Shown: positions 8,574 to 17,472 of the stretch, piece by piece
How the letters are laid out: each line of letters begins with the position of its first letter
How positions within the stretch are numbered: the stretch's first letter is position 1
Assembly: GCA_942493235.1 (NCBI GenBank)
Contig: OW818676.1
Location: forward strand, 2,480,001 to 2,544,000
DNA from: ENR-C587 sp942493235
GTDB taxonomy: Bacteria; Bacteroidota; Ignavibacteria; Kapaibacteriales; UBA2268
Length of the DNA stretch: 64,000 nt
Reading direction: 5' to 3'
Program-made: the position numbers and the translations under genes
The notes under the pieces: model-generated
What the model was told of the DNA's origin: nothing
The model's input: the letters and a program-made list of their open reading frames with translations, nothing else
Databases searched by the model: none

Positions 8574-9095
8574 ATGAAAATTTGCTTTACATTAATGTTA
8601 TCTTTTTTATTAATAAGCAACAGTTTACTTGCGAAAAATACTATTGAAAAACAAAATAATAATCACTTCGCTACTTTTTTTGGCATTACTACAAATACAC
8701 ATAACCGAAATTCGGATTTTACTGTTGGATTAGATTATGAGTATATATTACCTGCTTTAAATAATACAATCGGATTTGGCTTATATGCCGAATATGTTAA
8801 TACAGAGCATAGTGAATATCTAATTGGACTGCCAATTTTCTATCATCTTGATAATTGTTGCAGAATCTTATTTGCACCGTCGATAGCTATGAGTAAGGAG
8901 GAATCTCTTGAGAAGAATGAGCTTACCATGATGAAAGAACTGAAAACAAAAAATATTACTAAATTTCTGATTAGAATCGGTTCTACTTACGATTTTCATA
9001 TAAATAGTTTTACTATTTCCCCTACTTTTCTGATAGACTATGCTGAATCTGAAATTTCGATTGTTTACGGATTAGGTTTCGGGATTAGTTTTTAA
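8574..9095 (+). CDS. Small exported beta-barrel protein, hypothetical
   Basis: A 173-residue protein with a Sec signal peptide (MKICFTLMLSFLLISNSLLA, cleavage after about residue 20). The mature part has alternating hydrophobic/polar strands with glycine and aromatic residues (VGLDYEYILP, TIGFGLYAEYV) and ends with YGLGFGISF, an aromatic C-terminal strand typical of outer-membrane barrels. The predicted barrel is small, about eight strands. Two adjacent Cys (DNCCRILF) are unusual. I cannot assign a specific family. It is followed by a strong bidirectional terminator. Confidence 0.65.
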   Translation: MKICFTLMLSFLLISNSLLAKNTIEKQNNNHFATFFGITTNTHNRNSDFTVGLDYEYILPALNNTIGFGLYAEYVNTEHSEYLIGLPIFYHLDNCCRILFAPSIAMSKEESLEKNELTMMKELKTKNITKFLIRIGSTYDFHINSFTISPTFLIDYAESEISIVYGLGFGISF

Positions 9096-9130
9096 AAGTA
9101 AAATGATTTAAAGAAAAATTCAATAAATAA

Positions 9131-9158
9131 AAAACCCCAAGCTCATCTTGGGGTTTTT
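9131..9158. terminator. Bidirectional Rho-independent terminator
   Basis: AAAACCCCAAG, loop CTCAT, CTTGGGGTTTTT. A-tract on the left and T-tract on the right make it work for both the plus-strand barrel gene and the convergent SPT-like gene. Confidence 0.9.
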
Positions 9159-9193
9159 ATCTAAATCATGTAATCTAAACTATATAATCAAAA

Positions 9194-10387
9194 TTATGAA
9201 ATCATTCCGAATTCTTTGCCTGCTTCTTCAAATACCTCTAACATTTTATTTAAATGTTCATCTTCGTGCGTTGCCATATAGCTGGTACGCATCATAGACA
9301 TAGTAGGAGGTACTCCCGGCGGAACAAATGCATTAACAAATACACCTTTGTCGTAAAGCATTCTCCAGAATAAAAATGATTTATCTACATCATGAGTGAA
9401 TACCGGTACAATAGCTGTCTGACTTCTATAAATATCGAAGCCGATTTTATCAAATCCGTCTCTCATATAATTTGCATTGCGGATTAGTTTGTTAACTAAC
9501 TGCGGTTCTTGCTTCAAAACCTCTAAAGCGGCAAGTGCAGAAGCAACAGAAGCCGGTGTCGGGCTCGCACTGAAAATCAGAGCAGGGGAGTGGTGCTTAA
9601 CATAATTAATTACTCTCTCCGGTCCGGCAAGAAACCCACCTAAAGAAGCAAACGTTTTTGAGAAAGTACCCATTGTAAGGTCAGTTTTATCAACCAAATC
9701 AAAGTGAGATGCTGTTCCTCTGCCACCTTTACCGATTACACCGGTTGAATGAGCATCATCAACTAATACTTTAGCTCCATATTTTTCTGCTATTTTTATT
9801 AGATCAGGTAAATTTACAATTTCCCCACTAACTGAAAATACCCCATCTGTAACAATAAACTTTCCGGCTGAATCAGGTATAGTTTTCATTACTCTTTCAA
9901 GGTCATCCATGTCATTGTGTTTATAGCGAACGAAATCGACAAAAGCCCCTTTGGCAGTAACAGCTGCATTAATGATAGAAGCGTGATCTTCTTTGTCGCA
10001 GATTACATAATCGCCCTTTTGGCAAAGTGTAGAAATTATACCTAATGCAGTTTGATATCCTGTTGAAAATAACAGCACGGATTCATAACCTAAAAATTCA
10101 GCTAATTTCTCTTCTAATTCTATATGTAGCTCTATTGTACCTGTTAAATAACGAGAGCCGGAGCATCCTGTCCCATACTTTTCTATAGCTTTTATTGCCG
10201 CTTCTTTTACTCTGGGGTGTGCTGTTAAGCCCAAATAGTTATTAGAGCCAGCCATAATAACTTTTTTGCCTCTCATCTGGACTACAGGACCTTCATTTTC
10301 TTGAATTGGTCTGAAGTAAGGATAGAGTCCCAACTTTTTTACATCGTCAGCTCTTGTAAAATTATAGCATTTTTCGAATAAATCCAC
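9194..10387 (-). CDS. Serine palmitoyltransferase-like alpha-oxoamine synthase
   Basis: A 397-residue PLP-dependent enzyme of the alpha-oxoamine synthase family (SPT, KBL, BioF, HemA). Seen are GSNNYLGLTAHP, the CoA/PLP region YGTGCSGSRYLTGT, the substrate motif DDAHSTGVIG, and the PLP lysine in GTFSKTFASLGGF. The N-terminus (LGLYPYFRPIQ) and the tail (VPPGVPPTMSMMRTSYMATHE) are closest to bacterial sphingolipid-forming SPTs of Bacteroidota. The likely reaction is condensation of L-serine with an acyl-CoA to 3-keto-sphinganine, the first step of sphingolipid synthesis. 2-amino-3-ketobutyrate CoA ligase is the main alternative. The start is GTG with GGAG upstream. No other sphingolipid gene is nearby. 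Confidence 0.8.
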   Translation of the reverse strand: MDLFEKCYNFTRADDVKKLGLYPYFRPIQENEGPVVQMRGKKVIMAGSNNYLGLTAHPRVKEAAIKAIEKYGTGCSGSRYLTGTIELHIELEEKLAEFLGYESVLLFSTGYQTALGIISTLCQKGDYVICDKEDHASIINAAVTAKGAFVDFVRYKHNDMDDLERVMKTIPDSAGKFIVTDGVFSVSGEIVNLPDLIKIAEKYGAKVLVDDAHSTGVIGKGGRGTASHFDLVDKTDLTMGTFSKTFASLGGFLAGPERVINYVKHHSPALIFSASPTPASVASALAALEVLKQEPQLVNKLIRNANYMRDGFDKIGFDIYRSQTAIVPVFTHDVDKSFLFWRMLYDKGVFVNAFVPPGVPPTMSMMRTSYMATHEDEHLNKMLEVFEEAGKEFGMIS

Positions 10388-10499
10388 GTTAACTCCGTTT
10401 GATTATTTTTATAATTCTGTTTTTATGTCCTATTTAACAAACAACAAATATCTAAAATATTTTTGTTTTATCAAAATAAATTTTCAATTTATAAATATT
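10388..10499. other. Upstream region of the SPT-like gene
   Basis: AT-rich region that should contain the promoter of the minus-strand SPT-like gene. I found no convincing match to the TTTG/TAnnTTTG pattern in it. The rest of the gap, to 10879, holds a MITE-like element (10500-10629) and 250 bp without recognisable features. Confidence 0.4.
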
Positions 10500-10629
10500 G
10501 AGGCGGTTGAAAAAATTAATAATATTGCCAAATCGCAAATCTGAGTGTAACGAACAATCCCGAATTATCAACATTTAGCTTTATCCGGATTTTTCACTTC
10601 GTTCAGAATGACAAATTTTAGACAGCCTC
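10500..10629. mobile_element. MITE-like 130-bp element, copy 1
   Basis: Ends are GAGGCGGTTGAAAA (10500-10513) and TTTTAGACAGCCTC (10616-10629), imperfect terminal inverted repeats. The interior includes ATTAATAATATTGCCAAATC and CACTTCGTTCAGAATGAC. The reverse complement of a second element at 17147-17276 aligns along its whole length and is also 130 bp. There is no ORF. The ends resemble those of several DDE-type insertion sequences, so it is probably a non-autonomous derivative. Confidence 0.75.
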
Positions 10630-10879
10630 ATACAACCACTCTTAGGAATTCTTCTTTTAAAAAAAATCACTAATCTTATGATTTATTATATAAGCTCTTT
10701 TTCCACAGGGACTTTAAAAAGTGATATATCTTTTATGTTTCTGTCGTATAAATATCAGACAGTTGCAATATCCTAAATATTCAATTTACAAGTGTTTATC
10801 AACCTGATGGTTAAGTGTCAGTTGCATTTCCGATAAAAAATTAATTCGAGTTTTGCAACAGGCATAAACTTATTAAAAT

Positions 10880-12655
10880 CTATTTCAGAGGGCTTGCTAT
10901 TAATGGTAATTTAGGCAAATCCTCTTCGTTTAGCTTTAATTCTGCGTCCTCAAATAGCAAATCCGGAACAATAGCTGAAGCGGTTTGGAACTGGCTACCG
11001 CCATAATTTAATAATCCGCCAACAGATGAAGAAAAATAGTTCAATATGTTTTTTTCTTTACCAACTAAGATAATATCTTTAAAAGACTGCGGAGTCAGAT
11101 TGTTAATTTCAGTACCGCGTACTAATTCTTCGCTACCATCAGGAAATACTTTGTACGCCTCTATTACTGGCATCACTTTGTTAAATCTCGGAGTAAAGAG
11201 TCCGGCTGTATTCAATTGAGAAAATGTAGTCATAAATACATTAGCATTCATAATTCTTTTAATAATTATTCCATAAGCTAATTCTCTGTCTTTGCATAAG
11301 TTAATAAGTTTAGCTTTTAAATCTTGATAAGATTTGGCATGCTCCGTATCAGAATCTAAAATAATGTTAGAGACAGCAGCCCCTCCGTTTCTAAAATGTC
11401 CGTTTGATGTCTTTACCCTTTTGGTTGGCGTTCTTGAAGACAGTAGAGCTTTTAAATAGCCATTAATTACCAAATCGACATCTTCGGCTTTTACTCCTTG
11501 CTCGTCTGTTTTGTAATTAGCAAAAAGCTGAATACCTTTATACTCTTTAAGAGAAGGATTGTCTGACACATTCAGAAATTCAGGTAATACCCTGCCGCCG
11601 ATTTTATTTTGAAACATAGATAATCTTTCATTAGACTGTTTTCCTTGCTCAGTATATAAATCTCTCTGAGCAGCAAGCTGAGGAGCAAATATTTGAGCAA
11701 ATATCTCGCTGGAGGCTTGACCGGCAAAAAGTACGGGACCGGAATATGATTCATCTAATGTTTTTGCATTTCTTAATGTACTGATTTTATTAGCTGCTTC
11801 GATAATTGCTTTTTCTAAAGAATCTTTTTTAGGTAATTGATTTGGCAGTATGGAATATGCGGAATAGAAATTTGCGATAGGCATTCCATCAATAGCTTGA
11901 GCAAAACCGGCAGCTTCTAATCCGGTATGTGCATTGGTTCTAACGTATTGAGTACCTTCGGAATTTACATAGTATATAGTTTCGGGTACATATTCGAAAT
12001 TAATAGTTGATGCTTGTATATCATTATAATTTATGAAAATTGACGAAAGTTCCTTAGCCAGCTTTTCAAAATCTTTAATATTAATTATTGGAGTATTAAA
12101 TATATCATTATTTTTTGTAGGACTCATCTTAGAAAAGTCAGGAGTGGTGTCTTTGCGTACTTTGTTTTTCATAGATGCTATTTTTTTTGAATATACTTCT
12201 ACAGCTTGTTTATAAGCGGCATCGGTTGAAAGCCATAATTCTCTGCGTAATGAAGCATAGTCCAAATCTAAAGGAATAGTTCTCGATACAAAAGTTTCTT
12301 CATCGTCATCGGAGCCGAAAAAGAAGGCAGAGAAATCCAAGAAATTTGAATTATCAGATTTATAATTGCCAACTCTAAGGTTAACTGTTAGCTTGGCGGA
12401 TTTGTTACAGCCAGATTGAGTTAAAGCCCCGAGAGAAGCACTTACGTTATACGATTCTTTTAATGAGACTCTATACTCAATATAATATGGAATTTCTAAA
12501 TTATCAATTTTCAAGCTCTTAATGGAACGAGATATTTCATCGTTCATAGCTCTTATTATCGGATTTTCGTCGGCTAATGATTTGCTTGAAAATAATACTA
12601 ATATTAAAAAGCAAAATAATAATATATTTTTAAAACTTAGTGTTTTTAATTTCAT
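10880..12655 (-). CDS. Exported TldD/PmbA-family protein lacking the metal site (pseudo-peptidase)
   Basis: A 591-residue protein with a Sec signal peptide (hydrophobic core at about residues 10-22, then SSKSLADE). It aligns with the product of the next upstream gene (12673-14355): both share the N-terminal pattern DLRVG or NLRVG, the segment ELWLSTDAAYK, and the SGP-x-LFAG region before the metal motif. Where the neighbour has FFHEIFGHRVEGHR, this protein has IFAQIFAPQLAAQR, so all zinc ligands and the Glu are gone (A320, Q321, P325). The C-terminal ligand Cys is also missing (FSSSVGGLL). By analogy with TldE it is likely a non-catalytic partner. The gene lies 17 bp after its active paralogue, in the same operon. 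Confidence 0.8.
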   Translation of the reverse strand: MKLKTLSFKNILLFCFLILVLFSSKSLADENPIIRAMNDEISRSIKSLKIDNLEIPYYIEYRVSLKESYNVSASLGALTQSGCNKSAKLTVNLRVGNYKSDNSNFLDFSAFFFGSDDDEETFVSRTIPLDLDYASLRRELWLSTDAAYKQAVEVYSKKIASMKNKVRKDTTPDFSKMSPTKNNDIFNTPIINIKDFEKLAKELSSIFINYNDIQASTINFEYVPETIYYVNSEGTQYVRTNAHTGLEAAGFAQAIDGMPIANFYSAYSILPNQLPKKDSLEKAIIEAANKISTLRNAKTLDESYSGPVLFAGQASSEIFAQIFAPQLAAQRDLYTEQGKQSNERLSMFQNKIGGRVLPEFLNVSDNPSLKEYKGIQLFANYKTDEQGVKAEDVDLVINGYLKALLSSRTPTKRVKTSNGHFRNGGAAVSNIILDSDTEHAKSYQDLKAKLINLCKDRELAYGIIIKRIMNANVFMTTFSQLNTAGLFTPRFNKVMPVIEAYKVFPDGSEELVRGTEINNLTPQSFKDIILVGKEKNILNYFSSSVGGLLNYGGSQFQTASAIVPDLLFEDAELKLNEEDLPKLPLIASPLK

Positions 12656-12672
12656 TTCTTTTTATTCCTTTA

Positions 12673-14355
12673 TTATGGGTTATTGCCTTGAATTGGAGCC
12701 GGAAGTATCGGCAATTTAGCTTGTGATTTTTTCTTTTTTTGAACTTCGATTTTATTGACTAATAAAGTGGCTGAGGCGGCACTAACCGGTACACCGCCGG
12801 ATTCGGCACCACAGATACCGTTAAATACTTCAAAATCGTCGCCGGTAGCGGTAATATTCGCAAATGTAGTTAATGGCGTACCGATTAAATCTACTCCTCT
12901 AACCATTTCGTCAGGTCTGCCATCAACATAAATTTTATATACAAGCAGCGGATTAACGTTAAAAGAATTTGGTATAGCCCTACCGGTGAATGTAAATCCA
13001 CCCTGAACTTTTACAAAAAATAAACCGAATTCTTTGTCCTGCTTCTTAGCTTCTTCTATAAGCATTTTCCTAAGTTCTGGAATTGACTTAATATTAGAAG
13101 ATTCAATAATTAAATTTGACTGACGTGATACTGCTTTATTTCCGGCTTCTCTGCGCCCATGACCATTAGAATTGTTGAATCCGTCGATTGGTGAGCGAGA
13201 CATCAAAAAGTTTTTAAAAATACCGTTTTCTACTACTTTAACTTTCTGAGCTTTTACACCTTCATCATCATATTTATAATATCCAGATAGATAATGCTTA
13301 TTCTTTTCCTTAATTGTAGGGTCAAATATTACACTAATAATTTCTGAAATAACTTTTTCGCCGATAGAATTCTTAAATGTTTGTGCATCATCAGGGTCTT
13401 TCTGACGGTGCCCTTCTACTCTATGACCAAATATTTCGTGAAAGAATACACCCGAAGCTTCGCCGCTTAATAGTGCGGGACCTGAATATGTAGTCATCAA
13501 TGGGGCTTCACGTAATTCTTTAAGTGTCTGCATTAGCTTCAATACTTCCTTAATTAACATTTCTTCGGTAGGTAATTGCTCGGGAGTAAATGCAAAAAAG
13601 CTTTCATAAAGCGGTAGGCTCATTCCGTCATCAGCTTTAGTTTGCCCTGAAATATAAATACGTATAAAAGGCTCTACTTGAAATATTTCAGTACCTTCGG
13701 TACTGATAAAATATTTTTTATTTTGCTCTAAAACCATATTTACTTTACCGAAATATATTTTATCATCATTATTGAATTGAGCAGATACTCGATTTAATAT
13801 TCCTGTCCACCTTTCAATATCTATATTGATATCGAAATCTTTATCGGAATATACTTCGGATTTATCCATCGAAAAATCAGCAGAAGAGTCCTCTTCGGCT
13901 ATTTTTACAGCTTTGTTTGTAATTGCCTTTTCATAAGTTTCTACAGCCGATTTGTACATTTTATCCGTAGAAAGCCAAATTTCGGATTTTAAAGCTTGAA
14001 CATCATTTTCTATAGGTAAAGCAAATGATGAGCGACTAAAACCAAATGAAAATCGTTGACCTCTGATAATATGAGTATTGTCGAATTTTGGAGTTCCAAC
14101 TCTTAAATCTATGTCTAAAATCCTGCTTTTTACAGAATCTATTCTATCAATTTTTCCAAAAGAAGAACTTAAACGGAGTTCTTTGGTCTCTGTTATTCCA
14201 TAAGATATGAAATAGGGTGGAGTAGATTGCGATTTTAGCTCGGTATAAGCTCTGGTTAATTCTTCTTTTGCTGCTTTGAGTATATCGTTAGCATATATTT
14301 GAGTACTGTAAAGTGCTGAAACAAAAAGGATAAGTAAAAAAATTCTTTTGGGCAT
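12673..14355 (-). CDS. Exported TldD-like zinc metallopeptidase
   Basis: A 560-residue TldD-family protein with a Sec signal peptide (residues about 1-22, ending STQIYA). The metal motif FFHEIFGHRVEGH gives His306, Glu307 and His311; the further ligand Cys is in GICGAESGGVP at about 515. The C-terminus is a proline-rich tail (LPILPAPI). Unlike classic cytoplasmic TldD, it is predicted to be periplasmic. It is the first gene of a pair; the second encodes a metal-site-less paralogue, mimicking the TldD/TldE arrangement outside the cytoplasm. Substrate unknown; degradation or maturation of envelope peptides is possible. Confidence 0.85.
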   Translation of the reverse strand: MPKRIFLLILFVSALYSTQIYANDILKAAKEELTRAYTELKSQSTPPYFISYGITETKELRLSSSFGKIDRIDSVKSRILDIDLRVGTPKFDNTHIIRGQRFSFGFSRSSFALPIENDVQALKSEIWLSTDKMYKSAVETYEKAITNKAVKIAEEDSSADFSMDKSEVYSDKDFDINIDIERWTGILNRVSAQFNNDDKIYFGKVNMVLEQNKKYFISTEGTEIFQVEPFIRIYISGQTKADDGMSLPLYESFFAFTPEQLPTEEMLIKEVLKLMQTLKELREAPLMTTYSGPALLSGEASGVFFHEIFGHRVEGHRQKDPDDAQTFKNSIGEKVISEIISVIFDPTIKEKNKHYLSGYYKYDDEGVKAQKVKVVENGIFKNFLMSRSPIDGFNNSNGHGRREAGNKAVSRQSNLIIESSNIKSIPELRKMLIEEAKKQDKEFGLFFVKVQGGFTFTGRAIPNSFNVNPLLVYKIYVDGRPDEMVRGVDLIGTPLTTFANITATGDDFEVFNGICGAESGGVPVSAASATLLVNKIEVQKKKKSQAKLPILPAPIQGNNP

Positions 14356-14666
14356 ATTATCTCCATAAATATTTTATATATAAATTCAATATAATTAAAA
14401 CGTAGTAAACTGAAAATTATTATTTTAATGCTTTTAAATTGTACTAATAGTTATAAATATCGTTATTTACAGAGTTTTATATATTTTAAGATAAATATTG
14501 CACGATAGAATGTAAACTAATTCATTATTTTTACTGTTTGAAACTCTAATTTATTACTAAATTTTAAATTAATATTTTAGGTTAAATCTTGTTTTTCTCT
14601 ATATTTAACCGATTTATTAGTAAGTTTGAAAAATTGAATTTTGTAACCAGATGTTGGAGTTAAGTT
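14356..14666. other. Divergent intergenic region
   Basis: About 310 bp of AT-rich DNA between the divergent TldD-like operon and the chemoreceptor gene. It must carry promoters for both, but I see no strong consensus. TATATTTA near 14600 is a weak candidate for a -7 box. No ORF, repeat or RNA was recognised. Confidence 0.4.
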
Positions 14667-16910
14667 ATGGGGTTTTTAAATAAGGTAGTAGAAGTAATAG
14701 AAGACAAGTGTGTGAATTGTCATCAGTGCATAGCAGTATGCCCTGTGAAATTTTGTAATGATGGTAGTGGAAATTATGTTAAAATTAATGAAAACATGTG
14801 TATTGGATGCGGAAATTGTATTAAAGCCTGCACTCATGAAGCTAGAATCGGCATAGATGATGCTGATGTTTTCTTTAATGATTTACGTCGTGGCGAAAAA
14901 ATTGTCGCTGTTGCCGCACCTGCGATAGCAGCAAATTTTCCGGATACATATTTGAATATTAATGCTTGGCTCAAAAACATTGGAGTAAAAGCAATATTTG
15001 ATGTCTCATTCGGTGCAGAATTGACTGTTAAATCTTATCTTGAGCATGTGAAATCCAATAGTCCCAAGACAGTAATTGCTCAGCCCTGCCCGGCAATTGT
15101 TACATACATTGAAACTTATCAACCTGAATTGATTCAATACTTAGCTCCTGCTGACAGCCCTATGCTTCATACCGTGAAAATGGTTAAAGAGTATTATCCC
15201 GAATACAGAGACCATAAGGTATTGGTGCTATCTCCGTGCTATGCAAAGAAAAGAGAATTTGATGAGACGCATCTCGGAGATTATAACGTAACTTATAAAT
15301 CGATTGAAAAATATGTTAAAGATAATAATGTTAATCTAAGGTCGTTCAAAGAAATAGATTATGATAACCCGCCGGCTGAAAGAGCTGTGTTATTTTCTAC
15401 TCCGGGTGGGCTTATGCGTACTGCCGAAAGAGAATTCCCCGGAATTAGCGAAAAGACACGTAAAATTGAGGGCGTAGAGCATATTTATCATTATTTCAAA
15501 GATTTACCTGAATCTATAAATAATAATGAAGTACCGCTACTTATTGACTGCTTAAATTGCTCAATGGGGTGCAACGGTGGTCCAGCTACCATGAATCAAA
15601 AAAAATCATTAGATAAAGTCGAATCATTGATTGAAAAACGTTCCGAGAAAATGAAACAGTTCTATAAGGCTTCTTCAAATAAATCAATATCTAAAAATAT
15701 TGATGACTATTGGAAACCTACTTTATATGACAGAAGATATGTAGATAATTCTTCTAATAATATTACAAAAATTCCAAGCGATGCCGAGTTTACAAATATT
15801 TATCATGCTATGATGAAATTTTCTGAAAAAGACCATTATAATTGTGCTGCTTGCGGATATGGGCATTGCCAAGAGATGGCGATTGCTATCTATAACGGGC
15901 TTAATAAAGCTGAGAATTGCCATTATTATAAAGAAGCTTTATTGCAAAAATTATCAATTACTATTAAAGAAGATTTACATTCGAATATTGATAATTTAAA
16001 AGATGGTAATGATAATCAAAATAATAGTGTTACCAATATGGCGGCTTCTATTAAGCAGTATATTGCTACTGTTAATAATATGAAGCAATTAGTTAAAACG
16101 CAAAATGATAATATCAATGGAATTGCTCAATCTATGACCGAATTAAGTAACGGGATAGAAGGTGTATTCCAGCATTCAGAGAAGTCAGCTGTTCACTCTC
16201 AAAAAAGTTTAACCGAAGCAACTAAAGGTGTCGATAAAGTAAAAAATCTGACAGAACAGGTTAATAAATTTGGCATTAATATGAAAAATATTAGTGAAGA
16301 AGTCTATAGTGTTTTGCTACTCACCGATAAAATCAGCAAAATGCTGAAAACTATAGTTGAAATTGCAAATCAAACTAATCTGCTTGCTATAAATGCGGCT
16401 GTAGAAGCTGCCCGTGCAGGCTCTCATGGTCATGGGTTCTCTATAGTTGCTGGAGAAGTCAGGAACCTTGCCGCGAAAACTTCAGGATTAACTAAAGAAA
16501 TCAGTGATGTGATTGATTCTATTAAATTAAATGTGAATTCCGCCGTTAAAGAAACTAGTAACGGATTGAAAATGTCAGAAGTAGGAACTAAATTTGCTGA
16601 AGAGGCTCTTATTGGAATGAATGATGTTTTAGAAAATGTCGAACATATCAATGAAATGGCAAATGAAATTTCTTGGATTACTAAAGAGCAACAAAGTGCC
16701 TCTCATGAAATATTAACAAGTACGGAATATTTAAGTAATGCAAGCCATGAGGTAGATGATACATTAAAAGATCAAATCTCTTCAATGAGAGAAATTATTA
16801 ACTCTTTTAACATTGTTAAACAAGTTACTTATAATAATATTGATATTGCTGATAATATAACCGAGGTTGCTAATAAATTAGAAGAAGAAGTTCACAGCAT
16901 TTCATCATAA
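14667..16910 (+). CDS. Soluble chemoreceptor with ferredoxin and [FeFe]-hydrogenase-like sensor domains
   Basis: A 747-residue protein with no membrane segment. Residues 15-55 hold two [4Fe-4S] ferredoxin motifs (C15, C18, C21, C25; C45, C48, C51, C55). Residues about 75-325 match the [FeFe]-hydrogenase large-subunit C-terminal domain. The L1 region is AQPCPAIV (C141), L2 is SPCYAKKREF (C191) and L3 is DCLNCSMGCNGG (C295, C298, C302), so cluster-binding cysteines remain although L1 lacks the usual TSCC. Residues about 393-418 carry another four-Cys motif (CAACGYGHC plus C418). From about 440 it is a methyl-accepting signalling domain whose hairpin tip reads NQTNLLAINAAVEAARAG. It probably senses redox state or hydrogen and signals to CheA/CheW. 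Confidence 0.88.
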   Translation: MGFLNKVVEVIEDKCVNCHQCIAVCPVKFCNDGSGNYVKINENMCIGCGNCIKACTHEARIGIDDADVFFNDLRRGEKIVAVAAPAIAANFPDTYLNINAWLKNIGVKAIFDVSFGAELTVKSYLEHVKSNSPKTVIAQPCPAIVTYIETYQPELIQYLAPADSPMLHTVKMVKEYYPEYRDHKVLVLSPCYAKKREFDETHLGDYNVTYKSIEKYVKDNNVNLRSFKEIDYDNPPAERAVLFSTPGGLMRTAEREFPGISEKTRKIEGVEHIYHYFKDLPESINNNEVPLLIDCLNCSMGCNGGPATMNQKKSLDKVESLIEKRSEKMKQFYKASSNKSISKNIDDYWKPTLYDRRYVDNSSNNITKIPSDAEFTNIYHAMMKFSEKDHYNCAACGYGHCQEMAIAIYNGLNKAENCHYYKEALLQKLSITIKEDLHSNIDNLKDGNDNQNNSVTNMAASIKQYIATVNNMKQLVKTQNDNINGIAQSMTELSNGIEGVFQHSEKSAVHSQKSLTEATKGVDKVKNLTEQVNKFGINMKNISEEVYSVLLLTDKISKMLKTIVEIANQTNLLAINAAVEAARAGSHGHGFSIVAGEVRNLAAKTSGLTKEISDVIDSIKLNVNSAVKETSNGLKMSEVGTKFAEEALIGMNDVLENVEHINEMANEISWITKEQQSASHEILTSTEYLSNASHEVDDTLKDQISSMREIINSFNIVKQVTYNNIDIADNITEVANKLEEEVHSISS

Positions 16911-16920
16911 GTGAATTAAA

Positions 16921-17080
16921 ATATAAAGTTATAAAGTTCGTAAAGTTATAAGGTTCGTAAAGTTGAAAGTGGGAATTGGGAATTGGGAATTGTGTGCCTC
17001 CCTACTACGCTCTGTGTAGTGGGGCTAGTGGTTGAAAAACCTTTTAACCCCACCCAAACCCTCCCCAAGGGGAGAGCTTA
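16921..17080. repeat. Modular palindromic repeat array (second locus)
   Basis: Starts with module D (AAAGTTATAAAGTTCGTAAAG, two copies; only part quoted per copy) and GGGAATTGGGAATT low-complexity sequence. Module B is at 17002-17022: stem CTACTACGC, loop TCT, GTGTAGTGG, with base-pair-preserving differences from the copies at 8151 and 8261. Module C is at 17061-17074 (CTCCCC, AA, GGGGAG). A MITE-like element follows at 17147-17276, and AT/GGGGCTGGGG low-complexity sequence occupies 17280-17350. No gene is seen in 16911-17472. Confidence 0.85.
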
Positions 17081-17146
17081 AAGATTATATATGGGAAATG
17101 GTGGCTGGGGATTATTAGTGGCTGAAAATCTATCAACCACCCCCTT

Positions 17147-17276
17147 AAGACTATCTAAAAAGTTGTCATTCTGAACGAAGTGAAGAATCAAGATAAAGCT
17201 AACTTACTGATAATTCTGGATTCTTCGTTACACTCAGAATGACGATTTGGCAATATTATTAATTTTAGACAGCCTC
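17147..17276. mobile_element. MITE-like 130-bp element, copy 2 (opposite orientation)
   Basis: Ends are AAGACTATCTAAAA and TTTTAGACAGCCTC. Internally it carries two near-inverted copies of GTCATTCTGA with CGAAGAATC (17164-17189 and the complement at 17219-17243), so the whole can fold back. Its reverse complement aligns with 10500-10629 end to end and has the same 130-bp length. It has no coding capacity. Confidence 0.75.
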
Positions 17277-17472
17277 AGAGGCTTTAAGATTATAAATTGG
17301 AAATGGTAGCTGGGGATTAGGGGCTGGGGGCTTAAATCCCTCTCATTGAGGGCTGGTATCGCGAATAAAAGCAGTGAAGAAGCAAAAATAATCAAATCTA
17401 AAGTAAGTTTATACGTTATATTATTTTGTAATTAATATGATTGTAAAATTTAAAATATAATATAGGGCGATT

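Noticed and set aside
17280..17472. yybP-ykoY manganese riboswitch upstream of terC
   Set aside because: Only low-complexity G-rich sequence and AT-rich sequence are present; the conserved riboswitch core was not found.
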